DNA of 64,000 nucleotides from an uncultured Propionimicrobium sp. (GTDB lineage Bacteria > Actinomycetota > Actinomycetes > Propionibacteriales > Propionibacteriaceae), in assembly GCA_946221385.1 (NCBI GenBank), contig CAMIGX010000001.1, positions 310,001 through 374,000 on the forward strand, in the 5' to 3' direction. Positions within the stretch are counted from its first letter, which is position 1. Every line of letters starts with the position of its first letter. A program made the position numbers and the translations under genes. Below, one piece after another: positions 1 through 9,133 of the stretch. The notes under the pieces were generated by a model that worked only from the letters and a program-made list of their open reading frames with translations, had not been told where the DNA came from and made no database searches.

Positions 1-256
1 AACGATCTCGTTGCCGCTGTTCGCGAAGTCGACGCAGCCGCTTGACCAAGAGCGGATCGTGTCGTAGCGCGGCCTCAGTGTCGATCAAGCCGTTGAGGAT
101 CTGGTAGTAGCGCGTCACCGTCATATCGAAGCGGTCACGGATCTCCATCTCCTTGCTCGCCTTGGACTGCCACCAGCTCTTTTCGAACTCGAGGATCGCG
201 ATATCGCGTTCGCTCAATTCGCCAGTGACGTTCAGCTCGGCTGCCGGAGTGCTCAT
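1..256 (-). CDS. DUF3263 family protein (3' end beyond window)
   Basis: Reading leftward from the ATG at 256, the frame is open for 85 codons to the window edge. It starts MSTPAAELNVTGELSERDI and contains FEKSWW, RYYQILNGLIDTE and DPLLVKRLRRLR. This pattern (short helix-turn-helix-like, W-W then RYYQ-LN-LID then LVKRLRRLR) is that of the actinobacterial DUF3263 family, small proteins of about 80-100 aa and unknown function, probably DNA-binding. Almost the whole protein is therefore visible. A TAGAAT box (263-268) lies 6 nt before the ATG, so the mRNA is probably leaderless. It is divergent from manA. Confidence 0.85.
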   Translation of the reverse strand, partial: MSTPAAELNVTGELSERDIAILEFEKSWWQSKASKEMEIRDRFDMTVTRYYQILNGLIDTEAALRHDPLLVKRLRRLREQRQRDR

Positions 257-393
257 GGAGTCATTCTAGACGCTGAATCACATCGATGTCATTTGCTGCT
301 CTGCCCGGCTGGCGAAGGCAGGCTGAGGGCTCAGCAAGGTAGGCTCGATTGCTGAGGAGACCCCCAAGCGCCCAGCGCGAGATGAGGACGGAT

Positions 394-1599
394 ATGCAAA
401 AGCTGATCGGGCAGCCCCGGCATTACGCCTGGGGATCGTTCGACGCGATCCCCGCGTGGCTGGGCACCGAGCCCACCGGTCAGCCCTTCGCTGAATATTG
501 GCTCGGCGCTCACCCCAGCGGTTCGGCTGTTTTGGCCGGTCCCGAGCAGCTCACTTTGCATGACGCGATCCAAGCCGATCCGGGCTTGCTCGGCAGCGAC
601 ACTCGTGATCGTTTCGGCGACGAGCTGCCGTTCATGTTGAAGATTTTGTCGGCTCGCCGAGCACTCAGCTTGCAGACCCATCCCCCGGCCGAATTGGCGG
701 CTGAAGGATTTGAGCGTGAAGAAGCCGCCGGATTGCCGATTGACGACCCGAAGCGCTCATTCAAAGATCGAAACGCTAAACCCGAACTCGCGTTGGCTTT
801 GACGCCTTTTGAGGCGCTGGTGGGCTTCCGCGATCCGCAGCGCACCGTCGAATTATTCGACGCTTTGCAGGTGCAGGTCTCGCTTGAATCCGTCATCGGT
901 CCGCTGCGTCATCGCGCTGGAGCGGCCGCCTTGGCGGAGGTATTTTTGGACGCCCTGGTCGCCGACGACGAGCGCGCAGAGCTGACCAAGCAGATCGTCG
1001 TAGCAGCGCTAGCGCACGTCGATGATGACGGCGAAGTTGGCGAATTCGCTCGCACCATCGTCACGCTCGATTCGCAATTCCCCGGCGACCCTAGCCTCAT
1101 CGGCGCGATGCTGATGAACCATTTCACCTTGCAACCCGGTCAAGCCATTCACCTCACACCCGGCGTGCTGCACGCGTATATCAGCGGCACCTGCGTGGAA
1201 ATCATGGGCAATTCGGACAACGTCTTGCGTGGCGGGCTGACCAGCAAACACATCGATCCGGGCGCCTTGGTGCAGGTCGCGAACTTCGATCCAGCGCCCA
1301 TCAGCATCGTCCCAGCAAGCCAGCTGAGCGCTGGGCTGACGCAATTCGAGATCGACGAGGAGACCTTCGCGCTATGGCAATTGGACGTCCAGCCCGAGGC
1401 TTTCGCGCTGCCAGCTGCCAGCGATCCACGCATCTTGGTCATCTGGGATGGCGAATTCGATTTGATCGACGACGAACAACAAGTCACCACGCTGCGCCGC
1501 GGCGAAGCTGCATTCCTGGCAGCCGGCGAGCAAGTCCTAGCGCGTGGTGCAGGATTGGCCTACTTGGCCGCACCCGGACGTCCTGTCGCTGTCTTGTGA
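394..1599 (+). CDS. manA: mannose-6-phosphate isomerase, class I
   Basis: Interconverts mannose 6-phosphate and fructose 6-phosphate in the cytosol, feeding mannose into glycolysis or fructose 6-phosphate into mannosylated glycans. The protein (401 aa, usual length for ManA) begins MQKLIGQPRHYAWGSFDAIP. It carries the cupin zinc motifs LSLQTHPPAELA and, later, HLTPGVLHAYISG, plus KPELALALTPFEALVGFR, all typical of type I phosphomannose isomerase. The frame is open from 349, but the ATG at 394 is preferred: it has a GAGGAC ribosome site at 384-389 and matches the family N-terminus. TAGGCT near 340 may be the -10 box. It is a single gene, divergent from the DUF3263 gene. Confidence 0.93.
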   Translation: MQKLIGQPRHYAWGSFDAIPAWLGTEPTGQPFAEYWLGAHPSGSAVLAGPEQLTLHDAIQADPGLLGSDTRDRFGDELPFMLKILSARRALSLQTHPPAELAAEGFEREEAAGLPIDDPKRSFKDRNAKPELALALTPFEALVGFRDPQRTVELFDALQVQVSLESVIGPLRHRAGAAALAEVFLDALVADDERAELTKQIVVAALAHVDDDGEVGEFARTIVTLDSQFPGDPSLIGAMLMNHFTLQPGQAIHLTPGVLHAYISGTCVEIMGNSDNVLRGGLTSKHIDPGALVQVANFDPAPISIVPASQLSAGLTQFEIDEETFALWQLDVQPEAFALPAASDPRILVIWDGEFDLIDDEQQVTTLRRGEAAFLAAGEQVLARGAGLAYLAAPGRPVAVL

Positions 1600-1627
1600 G
1601 GCTTTCGCGATTTTTCCGGCCAAAATC

Positions 1628-1703
1628 TGGAGCCCCCTGAGGGAGTCGAACCCTCGACCGCCTGCTTACAAGGCAGGTGCTCTGGCCGCTGAGCTAAGGA
1701 GGC
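1628..1703 (-). tRNA. tRNA-Thr (anticodon TGT)
   Basis: On the minus strand a full cloverleaf can be folded. The acceptor GCCTCCT pairs with AGGGGGC (one G-U pair). The anticodon arm is CCTGC-CTTGTAA-GCAGG with anticodon TGT, and the T arm contains GGTTCGACTCC. The discriminator base is T (1631) and the 3' CCA is encoded (complement of 1628-1630). It reads ACA/ACG threonine codons. Confidence 0.95.
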
Positions 1704-1932
1704 ACTGACGAGCCCCGTGAACTCGTCGACTCCCCATTGTGCCCAATGGTGGCCAGACATGCGGAATCGACTATGCGACCGCAGCCAAAATGCTGCCGAA
1801 AAGCACGCTTTTGCCGCTTTGGATCGTCGGTGAAGCAAGAGAGCTGCGCTAATAAGCGAAGTCACTAAAGGCAAGCATCGCCAAGCACAAACCAACCGTT
1901 ACAAGATTGTGTGCAGGCTTTAACCTTGAAGC

Positions 1933-4176
1933 ATGGGTTTGTTCAAATGGTTGAGCGGTGGCGTCACTAAGCGGCCTACTGCCGTGCTGGGCAGCTGGCT
2001 CGTCATCACCGCAATCGCCGTGACGGCGGTGCTGTCGGGATTTGGCCAAGGTGGGCTCTTTGACCGTTTGAAAAACTCCGCCGATCAGATTCCTGGTACC
2101 CAATCGGCGGTGGTCGACGAACGCACTGCGTCCGGCGAAGCGCTTAGTTTCGTGTTTAGCGGCGTCAAAATTCCTGACGAGATGCAGACCCTGGGGCCGG
2201 CGGTCAGCCAGGCGCGCGAGAAGATCGTCGGCATCGAGTCGGTGGCGTCGGTAGCTGACCCGTTCATGTTCCCCGACCCCACCGATCCACGCTCCGGAGC
2301 CTTGCTGAGCAAGAACGCAGACGGCTTCGTCATGGCTGTCCAAATTGCTGACGACGCCGACGACGCCCAAGTCAATGACGCTCGCGAACAGACTGTCCAA
2401 GAGATTGATGCGCTGGTCGATCAAGTGCATGCGCAGCTGCCGAATTTGGTCGTCAATGAGCTTTCTATCGCGACCATTGGTGACGAAATCAATGGCGTCG
2501 TGCAACGCGACCTGATCCGTGGCGAAGCCGTCGGTCTACCTATCGCGTTGATCTTGATGGTCATCATCTTCGGCGGCCTATTGGCTGCGATGCTGCCGCT
2601 GATCGGCGCGATCATCGCGATCCTGATTGGCCTGGGCGCGCTATGGGCCTTCACCTTCGCGATGGATATGAACTCGTTCGTACTGAACGTCATTTCGATC
2701 ATCGGCGTCGCGCTTTCGATTGACTACGGTCTGCTGGTCGTCAGCCGCTATCGCGAGGAGATCGCTGCGCGGCTCATTGAGCGCGGCCTGCCCAAGGACG
2801 GCACGCAGCTTCCTGAGCCTGCCGAATTGAAGACGATGGTCCGCGAAGCGACCGCCAAGACCGTCGACACCGCTGGCCGCACCGTCTTCTTCTCAGCTTT
2901 GACGATCGCCTTCGCGCTTTGCGGTCTGTTGGTCTTCAACTCGTCGATCCTGCGCAGCGTCGCGCTGGGCGGCATCTTGGTGACGATCTTGGCAGTGCTG
3001 GCGGCTATCACCTTGGTGCCGGCCGTCATCGTCTTGATGGGACGCAAGCTGGTCGCCCCGAGTTGGTTGCATCGCGTCCCAGGGGTGCGCGCGGTAGTCA
3101 ATGCCGTCGGCGATAGCAGCCGCGACGAGGGCGGCTTCTCGAAGCTGGCCCGCATCGTCCGCAAGGCGCCGCTGGTCTTCGCTGTGGTCGTCATCGCGGT
3201 GATGAGCATCATGCTGATACCGATCGGGGATCTCAAGATGCGCGGCAGCCTGATGGAATATTTGCCCGCTGATTCTGAGCCGATGGTCGCCTACACCGCG
3301 CTGCAGAATGATTATCCGGCTCTGGCGGTGCCCGAGGTCAAGGTCGTCGCTGAAAAGCCGATCGCTGAAATTCAGCCCTATCTGCAGCACATTCAGCAGA
3401 CCTATCCCGACGTCACCTTCCTCAATCCCCAGCCGCTGGCCGACGACCCCAACCAGACCGTCGTCGACATTCATCTCGACGTGGACGATCCGTCGGGGGA
3501 TCGCGTCGAAGAAGTCTTCACTGACCTGCGCGAATATGACGCCGGTTTCCCCACCTATGTCGGCGGTGTGGCTGCGGCGCAATATGATTTCATTCAAGAA
3601 TTGAGCGCGAAATCTGGCTGGGCGTTGGCGATCATCTGCGTCTCAGTTTTCATCTTGCTGTTCTTCATGAGCGGATCGCTGATCGTCCCGTTGAAGGCGC
3701 TGATCGTCAACGCCTTCTCGATTTTGACCGCACTCGGCGCGACCAGCTGGCTGTTCCAAGGCGGCCATTTGGGTCTCCCGAAGACCCCCGGGCTGGAGAC
3801 CTTCATCGTCGCCTGCATGCTGGCCTTCGGCTTCGGCTTGGCGATGGACTATGAAGTCTTCTTAGTCGCCCGGATGAAGGAATTCTGGGACGCCGGAATG
3901 AGCAATGACGAGGCCGTCATCCATGGCCTGCAACGTTCGGGCCGCATCATCACCAGCGCAGCGGCGATCATCGTCGCGGTTTTCTTGGGCTTCGTCAGCG
4001 GTGAAATGCTGGCGATCAAACAGATCGGTGTCGGCTTGGCGATCATGATCGTCGTCGACGCGACGATCGTCCGGCTGTTGTTGGTGCCAGCGATCATGTT
4101 CATGCTCGGCAAGTGGAACTGGTGGGCGCCCGCGCCGTTGAAGCGGCTTTACGAGCGTCATCAGATTCAACACTGA
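1933..4176 (+). CDS. MMPL family transporter (RND superfamily)
   Basis: Inner-membrane exporter of 747 aa. The layout is that of actinobacterial MMPL/RND proteins: one N-terminal membrane helix (LGSWLVITAIAVTAVLSG), an extracytoplasmic domain, and a block of helices from about residue 200 (GLPIALILMVIIFGGLLAA). The first half contains the conserved SIDYGLLVVSRYREE, where the Asp in the SxDY motif is the proton-relay position. After a second extracytoplasmic domain, a second helix block carries FGLAMDYEVFLVARMKE, the mirror Asp. The substrate is unknown; relatives export lipids, siderophores or antibiotics. TAACCT at 1921-1926, 6 nt before the ATG, suggests a leaderless mRNA. The macrodomain gene follows after 10 nt, so the two may be co-transcribed. 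Confidence 0.9.
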   Translation: MGLFKWLSGGVTKRPTAVLGSWLVITAIAVTAVLSGFGQGGLFDRLKNSADQIPGTQSAVVDERTASGEALSFVFSGVKIPDEMQTLGPAVSQAREKIVGIESVASVADPFMFPDPTDPRSGALLSKNADGFVMAVQIADDADDAQVNDAREQTVQEIDALVDQVHAQLPNLVVNELSIATIGDEINGVVQRDLIRGEAVGLPIALILMVIIFGGLLAAMLPLIGAIIAILIGLGALWAFTFAMDMNSFVLNVISIIGVALSIDYGLLVVSRYREEIAARLIERGLPKDGTQLPEPAELKTMVREATAKTVDTAGRTVFFSALTIAFALCGLLVFNSSILRSVALGGILVTILAVLAAITLVPAVIVLMGRKLVAPSWLHRVPGVRAVVNAVGDSSRDEGGFSKLARIVRKAPLVFAVVVIAVMSIMLIPIGDLKMRGSLMEYLPADSEPMVAYTALQNDYPALAVPEVKVVAEKPIAEIQPYLQHIQQTYPDVTFLNPQPLADDPNQTVVDIHLDVDDPSGDRVEEVFTDLREYDAGFPTYVGGVAAAQYDFIQELSAKSGWALAIICVSVFILLFFMSGSLIVPLKALIVNAFSILTALGATSWLFQGGHLGLPKTPGLETFIVACMLAFGFGLAMDYEVFLVARMKEFWDAGMSNDEAVIHGLQRSGRIITSAAAIIVAVFLGFVSGEMLAIKQIGVGLAIMIVVDATIVRLLLVPAIMFMLGKWNWWAPAPLKRLYERHQIQH

Positions 4177-4186
4177 CTGGACCGCT

Positions 4187-4720
4187 ATGCAGATCAAGAT
4201 CATTCGTGCAGACATCACCACCCTCGAGGTGGACGCCGTCGTCAACGCCGCGAACTCGACGCTGTTGGGCGGTGGTGGCGTGGACGGGGCCATCCACCGC
4301 GCTGGTGGCCCAGAGATCTTGACCGCCTGCCGAGAATTGCGCGCGACGTCGCTGCCAGATGGGCTGCCCGCGGGCCAAGCGGTCGCGACGACGGCGGGCC
4401 GACTGCCAGCGCGTTGGGTCATCCACACCGTCGGACCGGTCTATGCCAAGACGATCGACAAATCCGAGATTCTGGCCGACTGCTATCGCAACAGCCTGCA
4501 GGTCGCGGACGAAATCGGCGCTAAATCTGTCGCCTTCCCGACGATCTCAGCTGGCGTCTACGGTTGGCCGATGGATTCAGCGACGCAGATCGCCGTCGAC
4601 ACCGTCCGGCAGAGCGCGACTGATGTCGAACGGGTGCTGCTCGTCGCGTTCAGCCAGGACGCCCTGGACGGCTATCAGCGCGCACTCGCGAAACTCGATC
4701 AGTGGCCGTCGCGCGAATAG
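4187..4720 (+). CDS. macrodomain protein (O-acetyl-ADP-ribose deacetylase type)
   Basis: A 177-aa single-domain macro protein. It opens MQIKIIRADITTLEVDAVVNAANSTLLGGGGVDGAIHRAGG, in which the NAAN and GGGGVDGAIH motifs bind ADP-ribose. FPTISAGVYGWP near residue 125 is the second substrate loop. This is the YmdB/MacroD-like group, which hydrolyses O-acetyl-ADP-ribose or removes mono-ADP-ribose from proteins. It lies 10 nt after the MMPL gene and just before the DedA gene, whose likely GTG start is 47 nt beyond its stop. Nothing in the neighbourhood points to a specific ADP-ribosylation system. The substrate is unproven; the family call is firm. Confidence 0.92.
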   Translation: MQIKIIRADITTLEVDAVVNAANSTLLGGGGVDGAIHRAGGPEILTACRELRATSLPDGLPAGQAVATTAGRLPARWVIHTVGPVYAKTIDKSEILADCYRNSLQVADEIGAKSVAFPTISAGVYGWPMDSATQIAVDTVRQSATDVERVLLVAFSQDALDGYQRALAKLDQWPSRE

Positions 4721-4767
4721 CGCCCGGTCAGCGGCCTATCAAGCGCCGGTTGGGTATTGTCTGCGAG

Positions 4768-5703
4768 GTGGAAAATAGCCAGCCGAATCTCGACGCCGAA
4801 GCAGCCGAGCTGAATCCTGCTGCCGATGGTGCTGCGTCAACCGCTGACGAGCCGGCCACCGACGAACAGATTGAACGCGCTGGACGGCTGGCTGCCGCTG
4901 GCGAGGCGATCGGGCCGACCCAAGCCAGCGAGGACGGCGACTGGTGGGACGATCCGGCGATGCCGTGGAAATCCAAGCCGACCCGCAAAGATTTCACCTG
5001 CCTGGGCTGGATCGGTTTCCTGGGCATCTTTTCACTTTGCATGCTGCCGATGCGCGCCTGGCTGCTGGGCGACCCAGACCGATTGCCCTGGCTCGTCGCG
5101 CTGCTGGGCAGCCGCTCAGGCACCGCGGCGCTCGGCTCGGTGATTCGCGTCGGCGGTGAACAGCCGTGGATCTGGCCGCTGCTGTTGGGTTCGCTGATGT
5201 CGATCAAACTCGACTGGGTCTATTGGTGGGCTGGCAAGCTGTGGGGACGCGGCATGATCGAGGTCTGGGCTGGCCAGTCCAAGCGCGCAGCAAAGAACTA
5301 TGCGCGTGCTGAGCGTTGGGCGCACAAGCTCGGCTGGCTAGGTATTTTCATCTCCTATGTGCCGATTCCGCTGCCGATCATGCCGGTGGTCTTCGTGCTG
5401 GCGGGCGCGGCTGGCATGAGCATCAAGAAGTTCTTGACGCTGGACTTCCTGGCCAGCCTGGTCTGGCTCATCGGCTATTTCCTGTTCGGCTATGTCGTCG
5501 GTGAACCGGCGGTCGCCGTCTTGGAGTACTACGCCAAATTCGCCAACTACGTCGCGATCGGGCTGATCGTCTTCATCGTCATTGGCACCTTCTGGCGCAC
5601 CTATCGCCAAGGAAAAGTAGCCGCCGGCGAGGACGTCACCGACGCCGACGAGCTTGATGACAATCCCGTCTTCGACGCCAAACCACGCTCTGGTAAAGCC
5701 TGA
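4768..5703 (+). CDS. DedA/VTT family membrane protein with long acidic N-terminus
   Basis: Integral membrane protein of the DedA (SNARE-associated/VTT) family. It has hydrophobic segments such as FTCLGWIGFLGIFSLCMLP, the conserved region SKRAAKNYARAERWAHKLGWLGIF, and YVPIPLPIMPVVFVLAGAAGM, matching the re-entrant loop typical of DedA proteins. Family members take part in lipid scrambling and membrane homeostasis. The first ~70 residues are hydrophilic, Ala/Glu/Asp-rich and low in complexity, an extension before the membrane domain. The GTG at 4768 is chosen because TATTGT (4755-4760) lies 7 nt upstream, giving a leaderless start. The frame is open further back to 4702, overlapping the macrodomain gene, but that part is not family-like. 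Confidence 0.85.
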   Translation: MENSQPNLDAEAAELNPAADGAASTADEPATDEQIERAGRLAAAGEAIGPTQASEDGDWWDDPAMPWKSKPTRKDFTCLGWIGFLGIFSLCMLPMRAWLLGDPDRLPWLVALLGSRSGTAALGSVIRVGGEQPWIWPLLLGSLMSIKLDWVYWWAGKLWGRGMIEVWAGQSKRAAKNYARAERWAHKLGWLGIFISYVPIPLPIMPVVFVLAGAAGMSIKKFLTLDFLASLVWLIGYFLFGYVVGEPAVAVLEYYAKFANYVAIGLIVFIVIGTFWRTYRQGKVAAGEDVTDADELDDNPVFDAKPRSGKA

Positions 5704-5779
5704 GGACGAATAGATCCACAGCCAAAATCGGCAGGCGCCAAGAGCACTCAGCAGTTGACCGTCAATCGATCACGGCTGT

Positions 5780-5847
5780 CGGCTAGGGGTTAGCCGTCGA
5801 GTAACTTGCGCGCCCTAGGATGACTCACAAAGCTGCTCGGTGCAGCT
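5780..5847 (+). promoter_or_regulatory. two small inverted repeats in the sdaA leader
   Basis: CGGCTA-GGGGT-TAGCCG (5780-5796) and AGCTGC-TCGGT-GCAGCT (5831-5847) are perfect 6-bp inverted repeats with 5-nt loops. They lie between the DedA gene and the sdaA ribosome site. They could be operator half-sites or 5' leader hairpins. No known riboswitch was recognised in this 168-nt gap. Confidence 0.35.
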
Positions 5848-5871
5848 AGAGACGTCGCTAGGAGGGCCCAG

Positions 5872-7266
5872 ATGACCGTCAGCGTCTTTGACATGTTCAA
5901 GGTCGGATTGGGCCCGTCCAGCTCGCATACTGTCGGGCCGATGATCGCTGCGACGATGTTCGTCGACGAGCTGGTCAAACTCGACCTCTTCGCAGCCGTC
6001 GAAAAGGTGCACGTCCAGTTGCGCGGTTCGCTGGGTGCCACCGGCAAAGGTCACGGTACCGACCGCGCGGTCTTGGCCGGCTTGGGTGGCGGTTGGCCGT
6101 CCGACGTCGACACCAACTGGGTCTGGCGGGTCTTGGACGAGGCCCGGGCGACACGACAGCTGCGGCTAGCCGACCGCAGCGGCGAACACGTCAAGCAGCT
6201 CGCTTTCGACCCGGCCAGTGATCTGGAACTGCAGCTGATCATGCTCAAGGGACAAGATCGCCATCCCAATGCGATGGCACTCAGCGCCTACAACGCCGAC
6301 GGCGCGCTGCTGATCGAGAAGCACTATTACTCGATCGGTGGTGGTTTCGTCGCCACCGACGACGACGTCAACACCGCTTGCGATCAGCTCATCGAGACCC
6401 CGCTGCCCTATCCCTTCCGCACGGCCACCCAGCTGCTGAATCAATGCCTCGCCGCCGGCTTGAGCATCCCCGAGCTGGTGCTAGCTGACGAAGCTGCGCT
6501 CGGCCGCGACGCGGCTGACGTCGAAAATAAAATGAATGAGCTGTGGGCTGTCATGGACGAAGCCATCACCGCCGGCTGCAATACCGACGGCGTGCTGCCC
6601 GGTGGCCTCGGTGTGCGACGGCGTGCGGCTGGCCTGGCCCGTCAGCTGTTGACCCAAGGCGACGGCCCGATGTCCTTGCTGGACTGGACGGCTGCCTGGG
6701 CGATCGCGGTCAATGAAGAAAATGCCGCAGGCGGACGCATGGTCACCGCGCCGACCAATGGCGCAGCCGGCATCATCCCGGCAGTCTTGAAGTTCGCGAT
6801 CGCATCCAATCCAAGCTCTGAGCAGCGTCAGGTCGTTACGCAGTTCCTGCTGTCGGCTGGCGCGATCGGCACTATTTATCAGCAGACGGCGTCAATTTCT
6901 GGTGCGGAGGTCGGCTGCCAAGGCGAGGTCGGGGTGGCCGCGTCGATGGCTGCCGCCGGCTTGGCGCAGACGATGGGCGGTAGCCCACAGCAGGTCTGCA
7001 ATGCCGCCGAAATCGGCTTAGAACATCACCTCGGGTTGACCTGCGATCCGGTCGCAGGACTGGTACAGGTGCCCTGTATCGAACGCAATGCGATGGGCGC
7101 GGTGACGGCCGTGACGGCAGCACGGCTAGCGCTGGCAGGTGACGGCCAACATCTGGTCAGTCTCGACCAAGTGATGGCGACGATGATGGCCACCGGCGCG
7201 GACATGATGAGTAAATACAAGGAGACCTCGACCGGCGGGCTGGCGTTGAGCCTCGCGGAATGCTGA
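5872..7266 (+). CDS. sdaA: L-serine ammonia-lyase (L-serine dehydratase), iron-sulfur type
   Basis: Deaminates L-serine to pyruvate and ammonia. It is a single-chain [4Fe-4S] enzyme of 464 aa, the usual bacterial length with fused beta and alpha domains. The N-terminus [24 protein letters not shown] is the family signature. The alpha domain contains [44 protein letters not shown], and [31 protein letters not shown], whose cysteines would bind the cluster. An AGGAGGG ribosome site precedes the ATG. It is a single gene. Serine made by GlyA (32299-33732) could feed it, but the two genes are not linked. Confidence 0.95.
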   Translation: MTVSVFDMFKVGLGPSSSHTVGPMIAATMFVDELVKLDLFAAVEKVHVQLRGSLGATGKGHGTDRAVLAGLGGGWPSDVDTNWVWRVLDEARATRQLRLADRSGEHVKQLAFDPASDLELQLIMLKGQDRHPNAMALSAYNADGALLIEKHYYSIGGGFVATDDDVNTACDQLIETPLPYPFRTATQLLNQCLAAGLSIPELVLADEAALGRDAADVENKMNELWAVMDEAITAGCNTDGVLPGGLGVRRRAAGLARQLLTQGDGPMSLLDWTAAWAIAVNEENAAGGRMVTAPTNGAAGIIPAVLKFAIASNPSSEQRQVVTQFLLSAGAIGTIYQQTASISGAEVGCQGEVGVAASMAAAGLAQTMGGSPQQVCNAAEIGLEHHLGLTCDPVAGLVQVPCIERNAMGAVTAVTAARLALAGDGQHLVSLDQVMATMMATGADMMSKYKETSTGGLALSLAEC

Positions 7267-7354
7267 CCGGAAATATGGGCCGCTGATCGCTGACAGCCAA
7301 CTCCAAGCGAGGTTTTCGCGGCAATGACGCCGACTATTGCGCGTGGCTCTACGG

Positions 7355-7379
7355 TTGACAAGCGAGCGCATTAATGCGC
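7355..7379 (+). promoter_or_regulatory. -35 box and 14-bp perfect palindrome upstream of pdc
   Basis: TTGACA (7355-7360) is followed at once by the perfect palindrome GCGCATTAATGCGC (7366-7379), 28 nt before the pyruvate decarboxylase ATG. A symmetrical site next to a consensus -35 is what a TetR- or MarR-like repressor site would look like. No -10 box stands out at the expected distance, so promoter geometry is uncertain. Confidence 0.5.
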
Positions 7380-7407
7380 CTCACCGACACTGACGAGAAA
7401 GGCGCTC

Positions 7408-9111
7408 ATGACAACCACAGTCGGCCAATACTTGGCCACCCGTCTCGAGCAAATTGGTCTCAAGCACTACTTCCAAGTCCCCGGCGACTACAACCTGCAG
7501 CTGCTCGACGAGCTGCTGAAGAATCCCAATCTGGAAATTATGAGCTGCACTAACGAGCTCAACGCCGCCTACGCAGCGGAGGGATATGCCCGCGCAAATG
7601 GCGCGTCAGCCTGCATCATCACCTTCAACGTCGGTGCCTTTTCAGCGCTAAATGGTGTCGCCGGCGCTTATGCCGAGCGGCTGCCGATGATCTTCGTCTC
7701 CGCCGGCTACAACACCAATGACGAAGCATCCGGGCGCCACCTACACCACACCATCGGCACCACCGATTACTCCTATCAGGAGCAGATGTTCCGGCCGATC
7801 ACCGCTAAGACGGTGCGTGTCCTCACCGCTGACGAAGCGCCGTCCCTGATCGACGACGCCATCGCAGCCGCGCTGCGGGAATCTAAGCCGTGCTACATCG
7901 AAATCGCAGCTAATCTCGCTGACGCCGAATGCGCCGATCCGCAACCTTTTGACTTCCTGCGGCCATGGGAGCTGCCCTACTCCAAGGAGGCCTTGAAAAA
8001 GGCAGTCGACGATGTCGCGGCGAAAATTGACGCGGCCGAGACCCCGATCTTGATCGGGGGTCCGCACTTGCGTGCCTATGGCGCGATTGGCGCTTTCCAA
8101 AATCTGGCCGAGGCGCTGGGCTGCGCGGTAGCCGTCCAACCTAACGCCAAGAGCTTCTTCGCCGAAGATCATCCGCAATTCATCGGCCACTACTTGGGGA
8201 ATTCATCTGCGCCCGGGGTCGAAGCGATGGTGAACCTATCCGATTGCGTGGTCGCGATCGGACCAATGTTCACTGACTATTCCACCGTCGGGTGGACGAC
8301 ATCGGTCCCATCCGACAGCGGCTATATCGCAGTCGAGGAACGCGGTGTGACCACGCCAGACTCGCAATATCCGCGGCTGCCGATCGCGGATTTCGTCGAC
8401 GCGCTCGCTGCGAAGGTGCAGAAGAACACTGCCACCCTCGACCAGTTCAACCGCACCGATCCGGCCGGAGAAAAGGCACCATATAGTCCCGCCGAGGACG
8501 CCGACCGACTGACCCGAGCCGAACTCGTGCACCAGATCAATGAGCTGTTGGACGGCGAGTCCACCCTCTTCGTGGAGACCGGCGATTCGTGGTTCAACGG
8601 GCTGCAGATGGATTTACCGCGCGGCGCCGGTTTCGAAATCGAGATGCAGTGGGGCGCTATCGGCTGGTCGGTGCCTGCCGCGCACGGCTACGCCGTCGCC
8701 AAGGGCAACAACCACCACACGGTCCTCCTCGTCGGTGACGGTTCCTTCCAGCTCACCGCTCAAGAGGTGTGCAACATGATTCGCTACGAGGACAACATCA
8801 CCGTCGTCGTAGTGAACAACAAGGGTTATGTGATCGAATCTGCCTTGCACGAGGGGCCATATAACTACTACAAGAACTGGGATTACGCCGGGCTGGTCGA
8901 GGCCTTCAACGCCGATGACGGCGACGGCATCGGTATCACCGCGACGACCGCTGGCGAATTGCGCGACGCGCTACGCACGGCTGCTCAGAGCAGTAGCCGC
9001 TTGGTGTTGATCGAGGCGCAGATTGAGCACGACGACATGACCCTAGATCTAGTGAAGTGGGGCAATCCTGTCTCGCAGGCACTGGGTCGCGAGCCAGCCG
9101 ACCCGCGCTAA
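7408..9111 (+). CDS. pdc: thiamine-diphosphate pyruvate decarboxylase (bacterial PDC type)
   Basis: Non-oxidative decarboxylation of a 2-oxo acid, most likely pyruvate to acetaldehyde, with ThDP and Mg. The 567-aa chain resembles the Zymomonas enzyme over its whole length. The catalytic residues fall at the same numbers: Asp27 (PGDYN), Glu50 (CTNELN) and His113-His114 (LHHTIG). The later active-site Glu is in GYVIESALHEGPYN (about residue 477). The ThDP motif is GDGSFQLTAQE...VVVNNKGY, and the C-terminus LVKWGNPVSQALGREP also parallels PDC. Indolepyruvate or phenylpyruvate decarboxylases are the alternative, but this resemblance favours pyruvate. No alcohol dehydrogenase gene is adjacent. GAGAAAGGCG precedes the ATG. 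Confidence 0.85.
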   Translation: MTTTVGQYLATRLEQIGLKHYFQVPGDYNLQLLDELLKNPNLEIMSCTNELNAAYAAEGYARANGASACIITFNVGAFSALNGVAGAYAERLPMIFVSAGYNTNDEASGRHLHHTIGTTDYSYQEQMFRPITAKTVRVLTADEAPSLIDDAIAAALRESKPCYIEIAANLADAECADPQPFDFLRPWELPYSKEALKKAVDDVAAKIDAAETPILIGGPHLRAYGAIGAFQNLAEALGCAVAVQPNAKSFFAEDHPQFIGHYLGNSSAPGVEAMVNLSDCVVAIGPMFTDYSTVGWTTSVPSDSGYIAVEERGVTTPDSQYPRLPIADFVDALAAKVQKNTATLDQFNRTDPAGEKAPYSPAEDADRLTRAELVHQINELLDGESTLFVETGDSWFNGLQMDLPRGAGFEIEMQWGAIGWSVPAAHGYAVAKGNNHHTVLLVGDGSFQLTAQEVCNMIRYEDNITVVVVNNKGYVIESALHEGPYNYYKNWDYAGLVEAFNADDGDGIGITATTAGELRDALRTAAQSSSRLVLIEAQIEHDDMTLDLVKWGNPVSQALGREPADPR

Positions 9112-9133
9112 GTCACTGTTGACGTTCTCGCTT

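Noticed and set aside
5704..5871. Glycine or SAM riboswitch before sdaA
   Set aside because: Only two short hairpins are seen; no conserved riboswitch core could be recognised.
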